Part shown: positions 1-8,265 of the stretch, one piece after another | Layout: each line of letters opens with the position of its first letter | How positions within the stretch are numbered: position 1 is the first letter of the stretch | Source: Demequina lutea | Lineage (GTDB): Bacteria; Actinomycetota; Actinomycetes; Actinomycetales; Demequinaceae | Reading direction: 5' to 3' | DNA length: 64,000 bases | Assembly (NCBI RefSeq): GCF_013409005.1 | Contig: NZ_JACBZO010000001.1 | Coordinates: 1,364,001 to 1,428,000 of the forward strand | Made by a program: the position numbers and the translations under genes | Notes under the pieces: model-generated | What the model saw: only the letters and a program-made list of their open reading frames with translations | Told to the model about the DNA's origin: nothing | Databases searched by the model: none

Positions 1-184
1 GGCCGCCGATCGCGGCAAAATTGTTGGTGTCTCGCGCGTCGGCCATCTTCTCGAGCGCGGTGTTGGCACCTGCCACGTAGGCGGCGTGGTGCTTGGAATG
101 GTGCAACTCCATGATCTCGCCCGAGATGTGCGGTGCGAGTGCTGAGTAGTCGTAAGCGAGGTCGGGCAGTGTGTAGTCGGCCAT
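1..184 (-). CDS. sodA: Superoxide dismutase (Fe/Mn type), N-terminal part, cut by window edge
   Basis: Read on the minus strand from the ATG at 184. The first 61 residues begin [20 protein letters not shown] and include HHSKHH at residues 28-33, the N-terminal Fe/Mn-SOD signature with the first metal-ligand His at 28. Family members convert superoxide to oxygen and hydrogen peroxide in the cytoplasm. A good ribosome binding site (GGAGGAAG on the minus strand, 186-193) sits just upstream and fixes the start. The C-terminal domain lies outside the window, so Fe versus Mn use cannot be judged. The gene lies downstream of qcrB on the same strand but has about 147 bp of its own leader. Confidence 0.93.
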   Translation of the reverse strand, partial: MADYTLPDLAYDYSALAPHISGEIMELHHSKHHAAYVAGANTALEKMADARDTNNFAAIGG

Positions 185-331
185 TCTTCCTCCAATACGG
201 CCCCGGGTCTGCCGAGGCTCTCGTTGTGGCGCGTACCAGGAGGTACACATCGGTCCTACAGGGTCAACGCGTATAGGCCCGTCACCATTCCATTGTCGCG
301 CAAACCACGCGCGCCGCTGGGCGGATGAGAA

Positions 332-2047
332 CTAAACGTGGGACGAGGCGGCGTCGTAAGGCTCGGCGTTCTTCTTGGCCTCAATTTCCGTGGCGTGGTG
401 CTCTTGAGCCTCGGCGAGCTCCGCAGGAGTGACGGGCTCGACGCGGTCCTCGAAGTAGAAGCGAGACAAGGCGGCCGTGAACCGTCGCCAGCGCAGTCCC
501 TTGCGGCGCACGCCGTGTTCGTTGGCTTCCGGGCCGATCTCGTGGGGCTTGAGGTTCGCGTATGACACGAGCACCCAGCGTTCCTGCTCCGAAATCGGCT
601 CGTGAACCTCGATGTACTCGCCGGACTTGAAGCGGACGATGCGCCCGGTCTCTTCGCCATGGAGTACCAGTTCGCGGTCCTTGCGCTGCAGGCCCATGGC
701 GATGCGTTTGGTGATCATGAAAGCGGCAACGGGCAGCGCGAACACCAGGAAGCGGAACATGATGGTGAGGTCATTGATCGACAAACTGAACAATTTGGCG
801 ACGATGTCGTTGGAGCCCTCCAGCACCAGCACCACATAGAACGTGATGATGGCGACGCCGAGTCCCGTGCGTACGGGGGCGTTGCGTGGGCGGTCGAGCA
901 CGTGCCTCTCACCGCGGTCGCCGGTAGCCCATTTCTCGATCCACGGGTAGAGCGCCAGGAAACCGAAGAAGAGGCCGGGCATCACGACGGCAGGGATGAG
1001 GATGTTGAGCGAAAGCGTGTAGCCGCCGAGCACGACCTCGAACATGCCGGGCATGATTCTGAGGCCGCCGTCGATGAAGAGCATGTACCAGTCCGGCTGG
1101 GTGCCCGCGGAGACGGGGGAGGGGTCGTACGGCCCGTAGTTCCACACGGGGTTGATCTGGAAAGCGGCCCCGAGGAGGGCAATCGAGCCAAACACCACGA
1201 AGAAGAAGCCCCCGGCCTTGGCCGTATAGACGGGGAACAGGGGCAGCCCGACGACGTTCTTGTCGGTGCGCCCACCGCCCGGGTACTGCGTGTGCTTTTG
1301 CATGAACACCAAGAACAGGTGCAGGGCGACGAGCGCCAGGATGATCCCCGGAATCAGCAGGATGTGCGCGGTGAACATCCTGGGAATGAGCACATCGCCA
1401 GGGAACTGACCACCAAAGAGCCCATACGAGATGTACCGACCGATGATGGGGATCGAGAGGATGACGCCGTCGATGATGCGCAGGCCGTTGCCTGACAGCA
1501 CGTCGTCAGGGAGCGAGTAGCCCGTGAAGCCTGCAGCCAGCGACATGATCATGAGCGTGAAGCCCACGAGCCAGTTGATCTCACGCGGCTTGCGGAACGC
1601 TCCGGTGAAGAAGATGCGCGCCATGTGCGTCACGATCGCCGCGGTGAAGATCAGGGCCGCCCAGTGGTGGATCTGCCTCATGAGCAGGCCGCCCGGCACG
1701 TCAAACGACATGTGGATCGTCGATTCGAAGGCCTTGGACATCTCGGTGCCTTGCAACTGTGCCAGTCCGCCGCTGTACTTCACCTGATCCATCGACGGCA
1801 CAAAGAACGCCGTGAGGATCACGCCGGAGAGCAACAGGACGATGAACGAATACAGAGCAATCTCGCCCAGCATGAACGACCAATGGTCGGGAAAAATCTT
1901 GCGCGCCATGAACTTGGTGAAACTACCGATGGACGTACGCTCGTCCACAAAATTGGCGGTATCTCCCGCCGCGCGCGTGAGCCGGCTTGTCGAGGGCACT
2001 GTCGAAACGGTGCCAGTTGACGCGGTGCCAGATGACGGAGTGGTCAC
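332..2047 (-). CDS. qcrB: Cytochrome bc1 complex cytochrome b subunit
   Basis: A 571-residue membrane protein, the diheme cytochrome b of the actinobacterial bcc complex that oxidises menaquinol and passes electrons to QcrC. The likely heme-ligand histidines are H127/H141 on one helix and H228/H243 on another. The second pair is 15 residues apart, as in b6-type proteins. The Qo-site motif appears as PDWY (318-321) instead of PEWY. An extended C-terminal tail of about 100 hydrophilic residues follows the last helices, as is usual in actinobacterial QcrB. Its start overlaps the qcrA stop (ATGA at 2044-2047), so it is the last gene of ctaE-qcrC-qcrA-qcrB. Confidence 0.97.
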   Translation of the reverse strand: MTTPSSGTASTGTVSTVPSTSRLTRAAGDTANFVDERTSIGSFTKFMARKIFPDHWSFMLGEIALYSFIVLLLSGVILTAFFVPSMDQVKYSGGLAQLQGTEMSKAFESTIHMSFDVPGGLLMRQIHHWAALIFTAAIVTHMARIFFTGAFRKPREINWLVGFTLMIMSLAAGFTGYSLPDDVLSGNGLRIIDGVILSIPIIGRYISYGLFGGQFPGDVLIPRMFTAHILLIPGIILALVALHLFLVFMQKHTQYPGGGRTDKNVVGLPLFPVYTAKAGGFFFVVFGSIALLGAAFQINPVWNYGPYDPSPVSAGTQPDWYMLFIDGGLRIMPGMFEVVLGGYTLSLNILIPAVVMPGLFFGFLALYPWIEKWATGDRGERHVLDRPRNAPVRTGLGVAIITFYVVLVLEGSNDIVAKLFSLSINDLTIMFRFLVFALPVAAFMITKRIAMGLQRKDRELVLHGEETGRIVRFKSGEYIEVHEPISEQERWVLVSYANLKPHEIGPEANEHGVRRKGLRWRRFTAALSRFYFEDRVEPVTPAELAEAQEHHATEIEAKKNAEPYDAASSHV

Positions 2048-3084
2048 TTGAGGCGCCCCCAGAAACTCGGTCCGATAGGTTCGTTGAAGTCGTCCTTGGC
2101 CACGATGTAGCCCTCGGCGTCCACCATGATGGGCAACTGTGGCAACGGCCGCTTCGCAGGGCCAAAGATGACCTTGGCGCCGTTGGCTACGTCAAAGGTG
2201 GACTGGTGGCACGGGCACAGCAGGTGGTGAGTTTGCTGCTCGTACAGCGCCACGGGGCAGCCGACGTGGGTGCAGACCTTGGAATACGCGATGATGCCGT
2301 CGAACGACCAATCCTCGCGGCCGGGTTGGACGTTCAGCACGCGGGGGTCCATGCGGATGAGCAGGACGATCGCCTTGGCCTTCTCCTCGAGCATGCCGTG
2401 CTTGAGGTCGTTGAGGCCGTCGGGGATGACGTGGAAGACGGAACCAATCGTGACGTCGGCCGCCTTAATGGGCGTGCCGTCGGGATCCTTGGTGAGCCTC
2501 ATGCCCTTGCGCCACATCGTGTACTTGAACTGCGAGACCTTCCAGTCGCCGCCCAGGTTGCCGACGGCGGGCACGAGCAACGACAGCGGTGCGATCAGCA
2601 GAGCCGTAATGAGGGAGCCCTTGAGGAGGCCTCGTCGGCCTACGCCAACGCCCGAATCCTTGGCGCCGTCCTTGAGCATCTGGATTGCGGTGGCGCGGGC
2701 CTCATCGGAGGACCTTAGAGGGTGGCGCTCCTCGACCATGTCGTGGTCGCGCATGAGGGTCTTGGCCCAGTGGATTGCCCCCGTGCCGATGCCAAACATT
2801 GCGAGCGCGACGCCGACGCCCATGAGCATGGTGGTGCGCTGCACCGCACCGGGATCGTCGCCGCCCACCCTGCCGGTCGAATAGGCCCAGATGGCCAGGA
2901 CGGTACCGACGACCGAGATGCCAAACATCACGACGGCTTGGATTTCCGCCTTACGCGCGGCCTTGGGGTCCTTATCGGCGCGACGCAGACGGTGGTCGGC
3001 GGGAATACCTGGGTCGACAAACTCTCCGTCGACAATGCCTTCGTCGTGGGTGGTCCCTGCAGTGCTTCCGTTGTTGGTGCTCAT
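2044..3084 (-). CDS. qcrA: Cytochrome bc1 complex Rieske iron-sulfur subunit
   Basis: A 346-residue protein starting MSTNNGSTAG at 3084. A longer reading back to 3150 is possible, but the 3084 ATG overlaps the qcrC stop by four bases, which decides the start. Three transmembrane segments come first (about 50-70, 85-108 and 155-178), as in actinobacterial Rieske proteins. The C-terminal [2Fe-2S] domain has CTHVGC (C271, H273) and CPCHQS (C290, H293), with C276 and C292 as the disulfide pair. It transfers electrons from menaquinol at the QcrB Qo site to QcrC. Confidence 0.96.
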   Translation of the reverse strand: MSTNNGSTAGTTHDEGIVDGEFVDPGIPADHRLRRADKDPKAARKAEIQAVVMFGISVVGTVLAIWAYSTGRVGGDDPGAVQRTTMLMGVGVALAMFGIGTGAIHWAKTLMRDHDMVEERHPLRSSDEARATAIQMLKDGAKDSGVGVGRRGLLKGSLITALLIAPLSLLVPAVGNLGGDWKVSQFKYTMWRKGMRLTKDPDGTPIKAADVTIGSVFHVIPDGLNDLKHGMLEEKAKAIVLLIRMDPRVLNVQPGREDWSFDGIIAYSKVCTHVGCPVALYEQQTHHLLCPCHQSTFDVANGAKVIFGPAKRPLPQLPIMVDAEGYIVAKDDFNEPIGPSFWGRLK

Positions 3085-3866
3085 GAAGAACGGACTCCAA
3101 TCCACACGGTGAACGCGACGATGAGGCCCATTCCGAGCAGCCAGGCCCACAGACCCTCGGCCACGGGCCCAATCGACCCGAAACTCAGTCCGCCCGGTGC
3201 ACCGTTGCGCTGCTGCTCAAGGTAAGAGATGATGTCGCGCTTGTCCGTGGGGGTCATGTTCGCGTTGTTGAACACCGGCATCGACTGCGGGCCAACCAGC
3301 ATGGCCTCGTAGATGTGGGTCGGGGTGGTCTTCATGAGCGACGGTGCGTACTTTCCCTGGCTAAGTGCGCCGCCGCCGCCGACGGAGCCGTGGCACATGG
3401 CGCAGTTGGTCCTGAACAGTTGCATGCCGTGGGCCGGATTGCCGAGGGCCGGGTCAACCGCCTGCGCGTCGGGAACCGACGGGCCGGGGCCGAGCGAGGC
3501 GACGTAGGCCGCGAGCTGGTGAATTTGAGTCTCGTTGAACTGCACCTTCTTGGCGATCGCCTGAGGCCCCGAGGCCTGCATCGGCATGCGGCCGGTACCC
3601 ACCTGGAAGTCGACCGCTGCGGCGCCCACACCGACGAGCGAGGGCGCGACGCCGTCCTGACCCTGGGCACTCAACCCGTGGCACGTCGCGCAGTTGGCCG
3701 CGAATAGCTTGTTGCCTTCGGAAACGTCGTTGGTGGACGCGGCAGCGGCCGCGTTCGCGGGTTGGGCCTGGATGAACGATGCCGCCGTGGTGATTCCGGC
3801 GAGCAACACAAAGAGGAGCACCAAGGGTGCCGCGCGGTGGTAGCGGGTGAGGCTCAGGCGTCGCAT
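3081..3866 (-). CDS. qcrC: Cytochrome bc1 complex diheme cytochrome c subunit
   Basis: A 261-residue protein starting MRRLSLTRYHR at 3866, after a GGGGG ribosome binding site. It has an N-terminal membrane anchor/signal (about 15-33), then two cytochrome c domains with CATCH (59-63) and CAMCH (155-159), and a C-terminal transmembrane helix (about 238-258). Actinobacteria use this diheme cytochrome cc to pass electrons directly to the aa3 oxidase in a bcc-aa3 supercomplex, without soluble cytochrome c. It lies 8 bp after ctaE and overlaps qcrA. Confidence 0.97.
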   Translation of the reverse strand: MRRLSLTRYHRAAPLVLLFVLLAGITTAASFIQAQPANAAAAASTNDVSEGNKLFAANCATCHGLSAQGQDGVAPSLVGVGAAAVDFQVGTGRMPMQASGPQAIAKKVQFNETQIHQLAAYVASLGPGPSVPDAQAVDPALGNPAHGMQLFRTNCAMCHGSVGGGGALSQGKYAPSLMKTTPTHIYEAMLVGPQSMPVFNNANMTPTDKRDIISYLEQQRNGAPGGLSFGSIGPVAEGLWAWLLGMGLIVAFTVWIGVRSS

Positions 3867-3874
3867 AATTCCCC

Positions 3875-4507
3875 CTATTTCAGACCGTAGATGATGAGGA
3901 AGAGCGCAATCCACACCACGTCAACGAAGTGCCAGTAGTAGGAGACGACGATGGCCGTGGTGGCCTCGACCGGGCCGAACTTCTTGGCCGCGAAGGAGCG
4001 GCCAAGGACGAACAACATCGCGATGAGTCCGCCAATCACGTGGAGTCCGTGGAAGCCGGTGGTGAGGTAGAACACGGATCCGTAAGGCGATGACGAGATC
4101 GTCAGGCCCTCGTGAACCAGTCCCGCGTATTCGAACACCTGACCGGTGATGAACAAGGAGCCCATGATGTACGTGAGGATGAACCACTCATGCATGCCCC
4201 AGCCGCGCAGGTTCCACAGCGGGCCCGTGCGTCGGCGCTGGTAGCGCTCCGCCGCAAGCACGCCCGCCTGTGCGGTAAACGAGGAGGCGACAAGCACGCA
4301 CGTGTTCAGAAGCGCCAGGGGAACTTTGAGCAGGGGCGTATACGTTGCCCATTCGGCAGACGCTTCACCGCGCAAGGTGAAGTACATCGCGAAAAGACCT
4401 GCGAAGAACATGAGTTCGGAGCTGAGCCAGACTATGGTCCCAACCGCTACTTGATTGGGGCGCGTAGCGTGGATTGGGGATGGCATCGCCGCTGGTGCGT
4501 GGGACAT
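3875..4507 (-). CDS. ctaE: Cytochrome c oxidase subunit III (aa3 type)
   Basis: A 210-residue protein starting [10 protein letters not shown] at 4507 (an upstream in-frame ATG at 4528 is an alternative). Five transmembrane helices and the subunit III sequences [17 protein letters not shown] and [15 protein letters not shown] are visible. It is first in the ctaE-qcrCAB operon, the usual actinobacterial order, which couples oxidase subunit III to the bcc complex. The catalytic subunits ctaC, ctaD and ctaF are not in this window. The 111-bp gap to the divergent gene at 4619 should hold both promoters. Confidence 0.95.
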   Translation of the reverse strand: MSHAPAAMPSPIHATRPNQVAVGTIVWLSSELMFFAGLFAMYFTLRGEASAEWATYTPLLKVPLALLNTCVLVASSFTAQAGVLAAERYQRRRTGPLWNLRGWGMHEWFILTYIMGSLFITGQVFEYAGLVHEGLTISSSPYGSVFYLTTGFHGLHVIGGLIAMLFVLGRSFAAKKFGPVEATTAIVVSYYWHFVDVVWIALFLIIYGLK

Positions 4508-4618
4508 GCCCCTTATTATGCCTGTCATTTGCCGTATCGCGTGCACCCACAGGCATCTTTCGCCTGCGGTCGCATGGAGGCTAGGCTCTCGCCGCTCAGG
4601 TCGTGTCAGAATGGGGCC

Positions 4619-5071
4619 ATGAACGACATCGTGAGCCAACACATAGAGTCCACCGCCTCCGAGCATTCGGACAAGGTTGCCGTGCACCCGATTCGCATCC
4701 TTCTTTACAGCGATGATGTGAACACGCGCGAAAAGGTGCGCATGGCGGTGGGCCCCCGCAGCGCAGGTCGCCCCATTGAATGGGTGGAGACTGCGACGCA
4801 CGAGGGCACCGTGATGCAGGCCGACACCGAAGACTTTGACCTCATGGTCCTCGATGGCGAGGCGGCGAAGTCGGGCGGAATGGGTCTGGCGCGGCAGTTC
4901 AAGCACGAACTCTTCGCGTGCCCGCCAATTGTGGTTCTCGTGGGCCGCATGGGCGACGCCTGGCTCGCAACCTGGTCCGAGGCGGAAGCGGCCGTGGCGC
5001 ATCCCCTCGATCCCTTTGAGGTCAAGGCGGCAGTGGACGCGTTCTTCACCCCTGCTCCTGCTCAGGCCTGA
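4619..5071 (+). CDS. Response-regulator receiver-like protein, probably degenerate
   Basis: A 150-residue single-domain protein. It has the receiver fold pattern IRILLYSDD (26-33), a possible phospho-acceptor Asp in LMVLDGE (D79), and PPIVVLVG as beta 4. The conserved Lys-Pro after beta 5 is absent; the sequence there reads AHPLDPFE. No output domain is attached and no histidine kinase is nearby. Divergent from ctaE and 48 bp upstream of trpD, a location it shares with related actinobacterial proteins. Phosphorylation is doubtful and the function unknown. An overlapping upstream frame reaching 4112 lies inside ctaE and was not used. Confidence 0.75.
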   Translation: MNDIVSQHIESTASEHSDKVAVHPIRILLYSDDVNTREKVRMAVGPRSAGRPIEWVETATHEGTVMQADTEDFDLMVLDGEAAKSGGMGLARQFKHELFACPPIVVLVGRMGDAWLATWSEAEAAVAHPLDPFEVKAAVDAFFTPAPAQA

Positions 5072-5119
5072 CCTTCCCAGACTGTCCCCCCGCAACTGAC
5101 GAACACCGAAGGCGAACTC

Positions 5120-6160
5120 ATGGCAACGTGGCCAGACATCCTCATGCGACTCTCCTTCGACGAGGATCTCGCGGCGTCCGACACTGCGTGGATGCTCAAC
5201 GAGGTGTTTGAGGGTCGAGCGACGGACGCCCAGCTGGGCGCGTTTCTCATGGGAATGCAGACCAAGGGCGCGACAGCCCCTGAGGTCGCCGGAATGGTGG
5301 AGACGATGCTGGAGCACGCGGCGCGCATCGAGATTCCCGGCCGCACAGTCGACATCGTGGGTACGGGCGGCGACAAGGCCAACACCGTCAACATCTCGAC
5401 GATGGCGTCACTCGTCATCGCGGGCACCGGTCTTCGGGTCGTGAAGCACGGCAGCAGGGCGTCCACGTCGACCACCGGATCGTCAGACGTGCTCGCCGCG
5501 CTCGGCATCAACCTCGATCTGGGGCCTCAGCGCGTTGCCGAAATTCTCGACGAGGTCGGTATCACCTTCTGCTTTGCCCCCACCTTTCACCCCGCGATGC
5601 GCTTCGCCGGCCCGGTGCGCAAGGAGCTGGGGATTCCCACCATCTTCAACGTCTTGGGACCGCTCACCAACCCCGCGCAGCCAGCAGTCAGCGCGATCGG
5701 CGCGTCGTCCGCGGAACTAGCCCCCGTTATGGCTGAGGTGCTTGCAATGCGTGGACGCGACGCGATCGTGTTCCGCAACGACGATGGGCTCGACGAACTC
5801 GCCGCGACCTCGACCACCACGGTATGGGAGGTACGCGGAGGCGTGGTCGAGCGGAGCACCATCGACGCCGTCGCCGATCTTGGACTCCGCCCGATCCCCG
5901 TTTCCGCGTTGACGGGAGGCGAGTCCGACGAGAACGCCGCCGTGGCGCGGTCGGTCCTCGCCGGCGACAGCGGACCCGTGCGCGAGACAGTCATCGCGAA
6001 CGCAGCGATCGCCCTCGCGGCCGATGGAACTCTCCCAGGTACGTCGGAGGGAACGCTGGTTGACCGACTGCGGTCCGGAATGCGGGCGGCCGCCCACGCG
6101 ATCGATTCTGGCGCCGCCGATGCGACCTTGCAGCGGTGGGCGAAGGCCACTCAGTCGTAG
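5120..6160 (+). CDS. trpD: Anthranilate phosphoribosyltransferase
   Basis: A 346-residue protein of normal family length, catalysing PRPP + anthranilate to phosphoribosyl-anthranilate in tryptophan synthesis. The PRPP loop is GTGGD (81-85), NISTMAS follows at 91-97, and [15 protein letters not shown] and [10 protein letters not shown] mark the C-terminal domain. The conserved KHGNR motif reads KHGSR, with Ser at 112 (codon at 5453) where Asn normally contacts anthranilate. No other trp gene is adjacent, as is common for actinobacterial trpD near ctaE/qcr. The function call is firm from overall similarity; the substitution is worth a check. Confidence 0.93.
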   Translation: MATWPDILMRLSFDEDLAASDTAWMLNEVFEGRATDAQLGAFLMGMQTKGATAPEVAGMVETMLEHAARIEIPGRTVDIVGTGGDKANTVNISTMASLVIAGTGLRVVKHGSRASTSTTGSSDVLAALGINLDLGPQRVAEILDEVGITFCFAPTFHPAMRFAGPVRKELGIPTIFNVLGPLTNPAQPAVSAIGASSAELAPVMAEVLAMRGRDAIVFRNDDGLDELAATSTTTVWEVRGGVVERSTIDAVADLGLRPIPVSALTGGESDENAAVARSVLAGDSGPVRETVIANAAIALAADGTLPGTSEGTLVDRLRSGMRAAAHAIDSGAADATLQRWAKATQS

Positions 6161-6216
6161 CCCGCCGTCGCGGGAAATCGCGACGGACGCCCCCGCAGGC
6201 GACCGTGCCGGGCGCC

Positions 6217-7944
6217 CTAGTGGGAGAACGTGACGATAGTGTCGCGATCGCTCTTGGGCGCGGTCACCCAGCGCGAATGCCTGCCAGCGCCCCTGAGGGG
6301 GCTGGACCACTCGCCGTCGACGAACACGAGGCGAGTGCCCTCGGCCTCGAGCCACTGCGCGATCATTTCGCGCTCCTCGACGAGAGTCGTCGTCGAGGCC
6401 TCGGCGGAAGCGTCGGCCCAGTCTTCGCGCAGGCGCGCACACACCGCCCACACTCCCTCGCTGACGCGCGCCGAGCCGGTGAGGACCCCGTTCACCACCG
6501 ACACCACGTCGAAGGCGTGGCCGGAACGCCTCGCGGCCACCAGCCTCACTCCGGCGAGCGAACGCAGGCGCTGTGACCGCGACATCCCATCGATGATGGC
6601 GGAGACACCATCGCGCAACTCTGCGGCCCTCTCGTATTCGAACTTGTCGGCGTGCTGGGTGATCGCGGCTTCCATCACGTCGACGATGGGCGAAGGGTCG
6701 TTGCTGAGGGCGTCGCGAGCGGTTGCCACGGCATCGTCGTACCCTTCGGAACCACCGGCGACACAGGGCGCGGCGCACTGGCCAAGGTCCTTGAGGAGGC
6801 ACGCCCTGGCGGCCGCCCGCGGCACGATCGTGAGTCGCGTGGTGCATGTACGCACCCCGAGCGTCCTCTCGATCACCTCAATCGCCGAGCGCGTATTCGA
6901 CGAGCCGCGCATCGGGCCGACGAGGGCATCGGTGCCGTCGCTCGTGCGGGTGACCCTCAGCCGCGGATAGCGCTCGTCGGTCAAGGCGAGGAACGGCGTG
7001 CGCTCCGGCCGAACCGACCGCCTGTTGTACCGCGGCCGGTACTGATCGATCATGCGCACCTCGACGATGCGCGCCTCGATGTCGGTGGCGCACACATGGG
7101 CGTCGACCGCGACGGCGAGTTCGAGCATCTCCCTGATCTGCCTGCGCTGCTCGCCCCTGGTGAAGTACGTCTTGACGCGCGACCTGATGTTTTTGGATGT
7201 CCCCACGTACAAGTGCTCGCCCTGGGGTCCCCTAAACACGTATACGCCTGGCTGTGAGGGCAGCCGATCGGCCATGGGGGCCTTCATGCGCAACTTCTCC
7301 GGCACAGGGTTGCGCAGCGCGTCGAGGTCTTCCCTGTGGGTGATGCCAAACCGCGCGAGGCGCTCGAGCATGCCGTGGAGCACCTCCGAGGTGGCCCGGG
7401 CGTCCTCCAACGCCCTGTGATTGGGGGCGACTCTCGTGCCAAAGACGCGAGCGAGAGTGGCCAGCTTCTTGTTCGGCGCCTCTTCCTTGGTCGTCGCCCT
7501 GCGCGCGAGAGTGACCGTGTCAACCACCTCATTTCCCGGCCACGGGTAGCCGTTCGCCCTGCACGCCGCCTTGAGGAAACCGACGTCAAAGGGAGCGTTG
7601 TGTGCCACCAGGACGGCATCGCCGAGGAACTCGAGGAAGGCGGGCAACACCTGTTCGATGCGCGGCGCGGCGACGAGCATGGCGTCGGTGATTCCCGTGA
7701 GCGCCACGATGAAGGGCGGAATGGGGCCGCCGGGATCCACGAGAGTCTGAAATTCGCCGATGACCTCCCCACCGCGAGTCTTCACCGCGCCAATCTCCGT
7801 GATGGCCGACGACGCGGGGGAGCCGCCCGTCGTCTCAAGGTCCACCACCACAAAGGTGGTGGCGCGCAACGGCTCGCCGATCTCGTCGAGCCCCATCTGG
7901 AGGCCTTGGAGTTGGCCCGCGAGGTCGGGGAAGGGGGCGGTCAT
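6217..7944 (-). CDS. DEDDh exonuclease fused to a UvrC-like GIY-YIG domain
   Basis: A 575-residue fusion. Residues 30-195 form a DnaQ-type 3'-5' exonuclease with VVVDLETTG (D35, E37), HNAPFD (D120) and NHRALEDA (H176, D181). Residues 225-310 form a GIY-YIG nuclease-like domain as in the UvrC N-terminus, with GVY (233-235), YVG (246-248) and R254. The remainder resembles the UvrC middle region, but the endonuclease V-like and HhH parts of UvrC are missing. The same arrangement occurs in M. tuberculosis Rv2191, also near ctaE/trpD. A DNA repair role is inferred. Convergent with trpD, with a 56-bp gap. Confidence 0.9.
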   Translation of the reverse strand: MTAPFPDLAGQLQGLQMGLDEIGEPLRATTFVVVDLETTGGSPASSAITEIGAVKTRGGEVIGEFQTLVDPGGPIPPFIVALTGITDAMLVAAPRIEQVLPAFLEFLGDAVLVAHNAPFDVGFLKAACRANGYPWPGNEVVDTVTLARRATTKEEAPNKKLATLARVFGTRVAPNHRALEDARATSEVLHGMLERLARFGITHREDLDALRNPVPEKLRMKAPMADRLPSQPGVYVFRGPQGEHLYVGTSKNIRSRVKTYFTRGEQRRQIREMLELAVAVDAHVCATDIEARIVEVRMIDQYRPRYNRRSVRPERTPFLALTDERYPRLRVTRTSDGTDALVGPMRGSSNTRSAIEVIERTLGVRTCTTRLTIVPRAAARACLLKDLGQCAAPCVAGGSEGYDDAVATARDALSNDPSPIVDVMEAAITQHADKFEYERAAELRDGVSAIIDGMSRSQRLRSLAGVRLVAARRSGHAFDVVSVVNGVLTGSARVSEGVWAVCARLREDWADASAEASTTTLVEEREMIAQWLEAEGTRLVFVDGEWSSPLRGAGRHSRWVTAPKSDRDTIVTFSH

Positions 7945-8025
7945 ACGGCCGACGTTACGTCACCCATCCGACATGCGGCGGCTCGCCGGGAGGGCGTGTC
8001 AGGGGTGGGTCCTAGCGTTGGAGCC

Positions 8026-8220
8026 ATGATGATCGATTGTGATTCGTGCACAGTGCGTGGCCCCGCGTGCGGGGACTGCGTCGTCTCGTTCCTCACCATC
8101 GAGCGCAGGCCAGGCGCGTTCGAGGTGGACAGGGACCAAGCCGCGGCCATGGCCGCGATGGCGGGTGGGGGTCTGGTGCCCCCACTCCGACTCGTGCGCT
8201 CCGACGAACGGGCGTCGTGA
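8026..8220 (+). CDS. Small Cys-rich conserved actinobacterial protein
   Basis: A 64-residue protein, possibly starting at the second ATG (8029). It begins MMIDCDSCTVRGPACGDCVV, with four Cys in a CxxC...CxxC spacing that could bind a metal, and ends VPPLRLVRSDERAS. A longer open frame reaching back to 7336 is antisense to the exonuclease gene and was not used. Small proteins with this pattern recur in actinobacteria beside the acyl-CoA synthetase and exonuclease genes; no function is known to me. Divergent from the gene at 7944. Confidence 0.72.
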   Translation: MMIDCDSCTVRGPACGDCVVSFLTIERRPGAFEVDRDQAAAMAAMAGGGLVPPLRLVRSDERAS

Positions 8221-8236
8221 CTTCCAGAACTTAGTC

Positions 8237-8265
8237 GCCCGAAACTCAGTGGCCCGAAACTCAGT
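8237..8265. repeat. Short 15-bp tandem repeat at the end of the acyl-CoA synthetase gene
   Basis: GCCCGAAACTCAGT occurs at 8237-8250 and again at 8252-8265, a 15-bp period with a partial third unit upstream (TTAGTCGCCC). It spans the stop codon and the following bases of the minus-strand gene ending at 8261. Because the unit is a multiple of three, repeat-number changes keep all frames. Confidence 0.7.

Noticed and set aside
602..1495. Long plus-strand frame antisense to qcrB
   Set aside because: Acidic, His/Asp/Glu-rich composition typical of the complement of GC-rich genes; qcrB itself is unambiguous.
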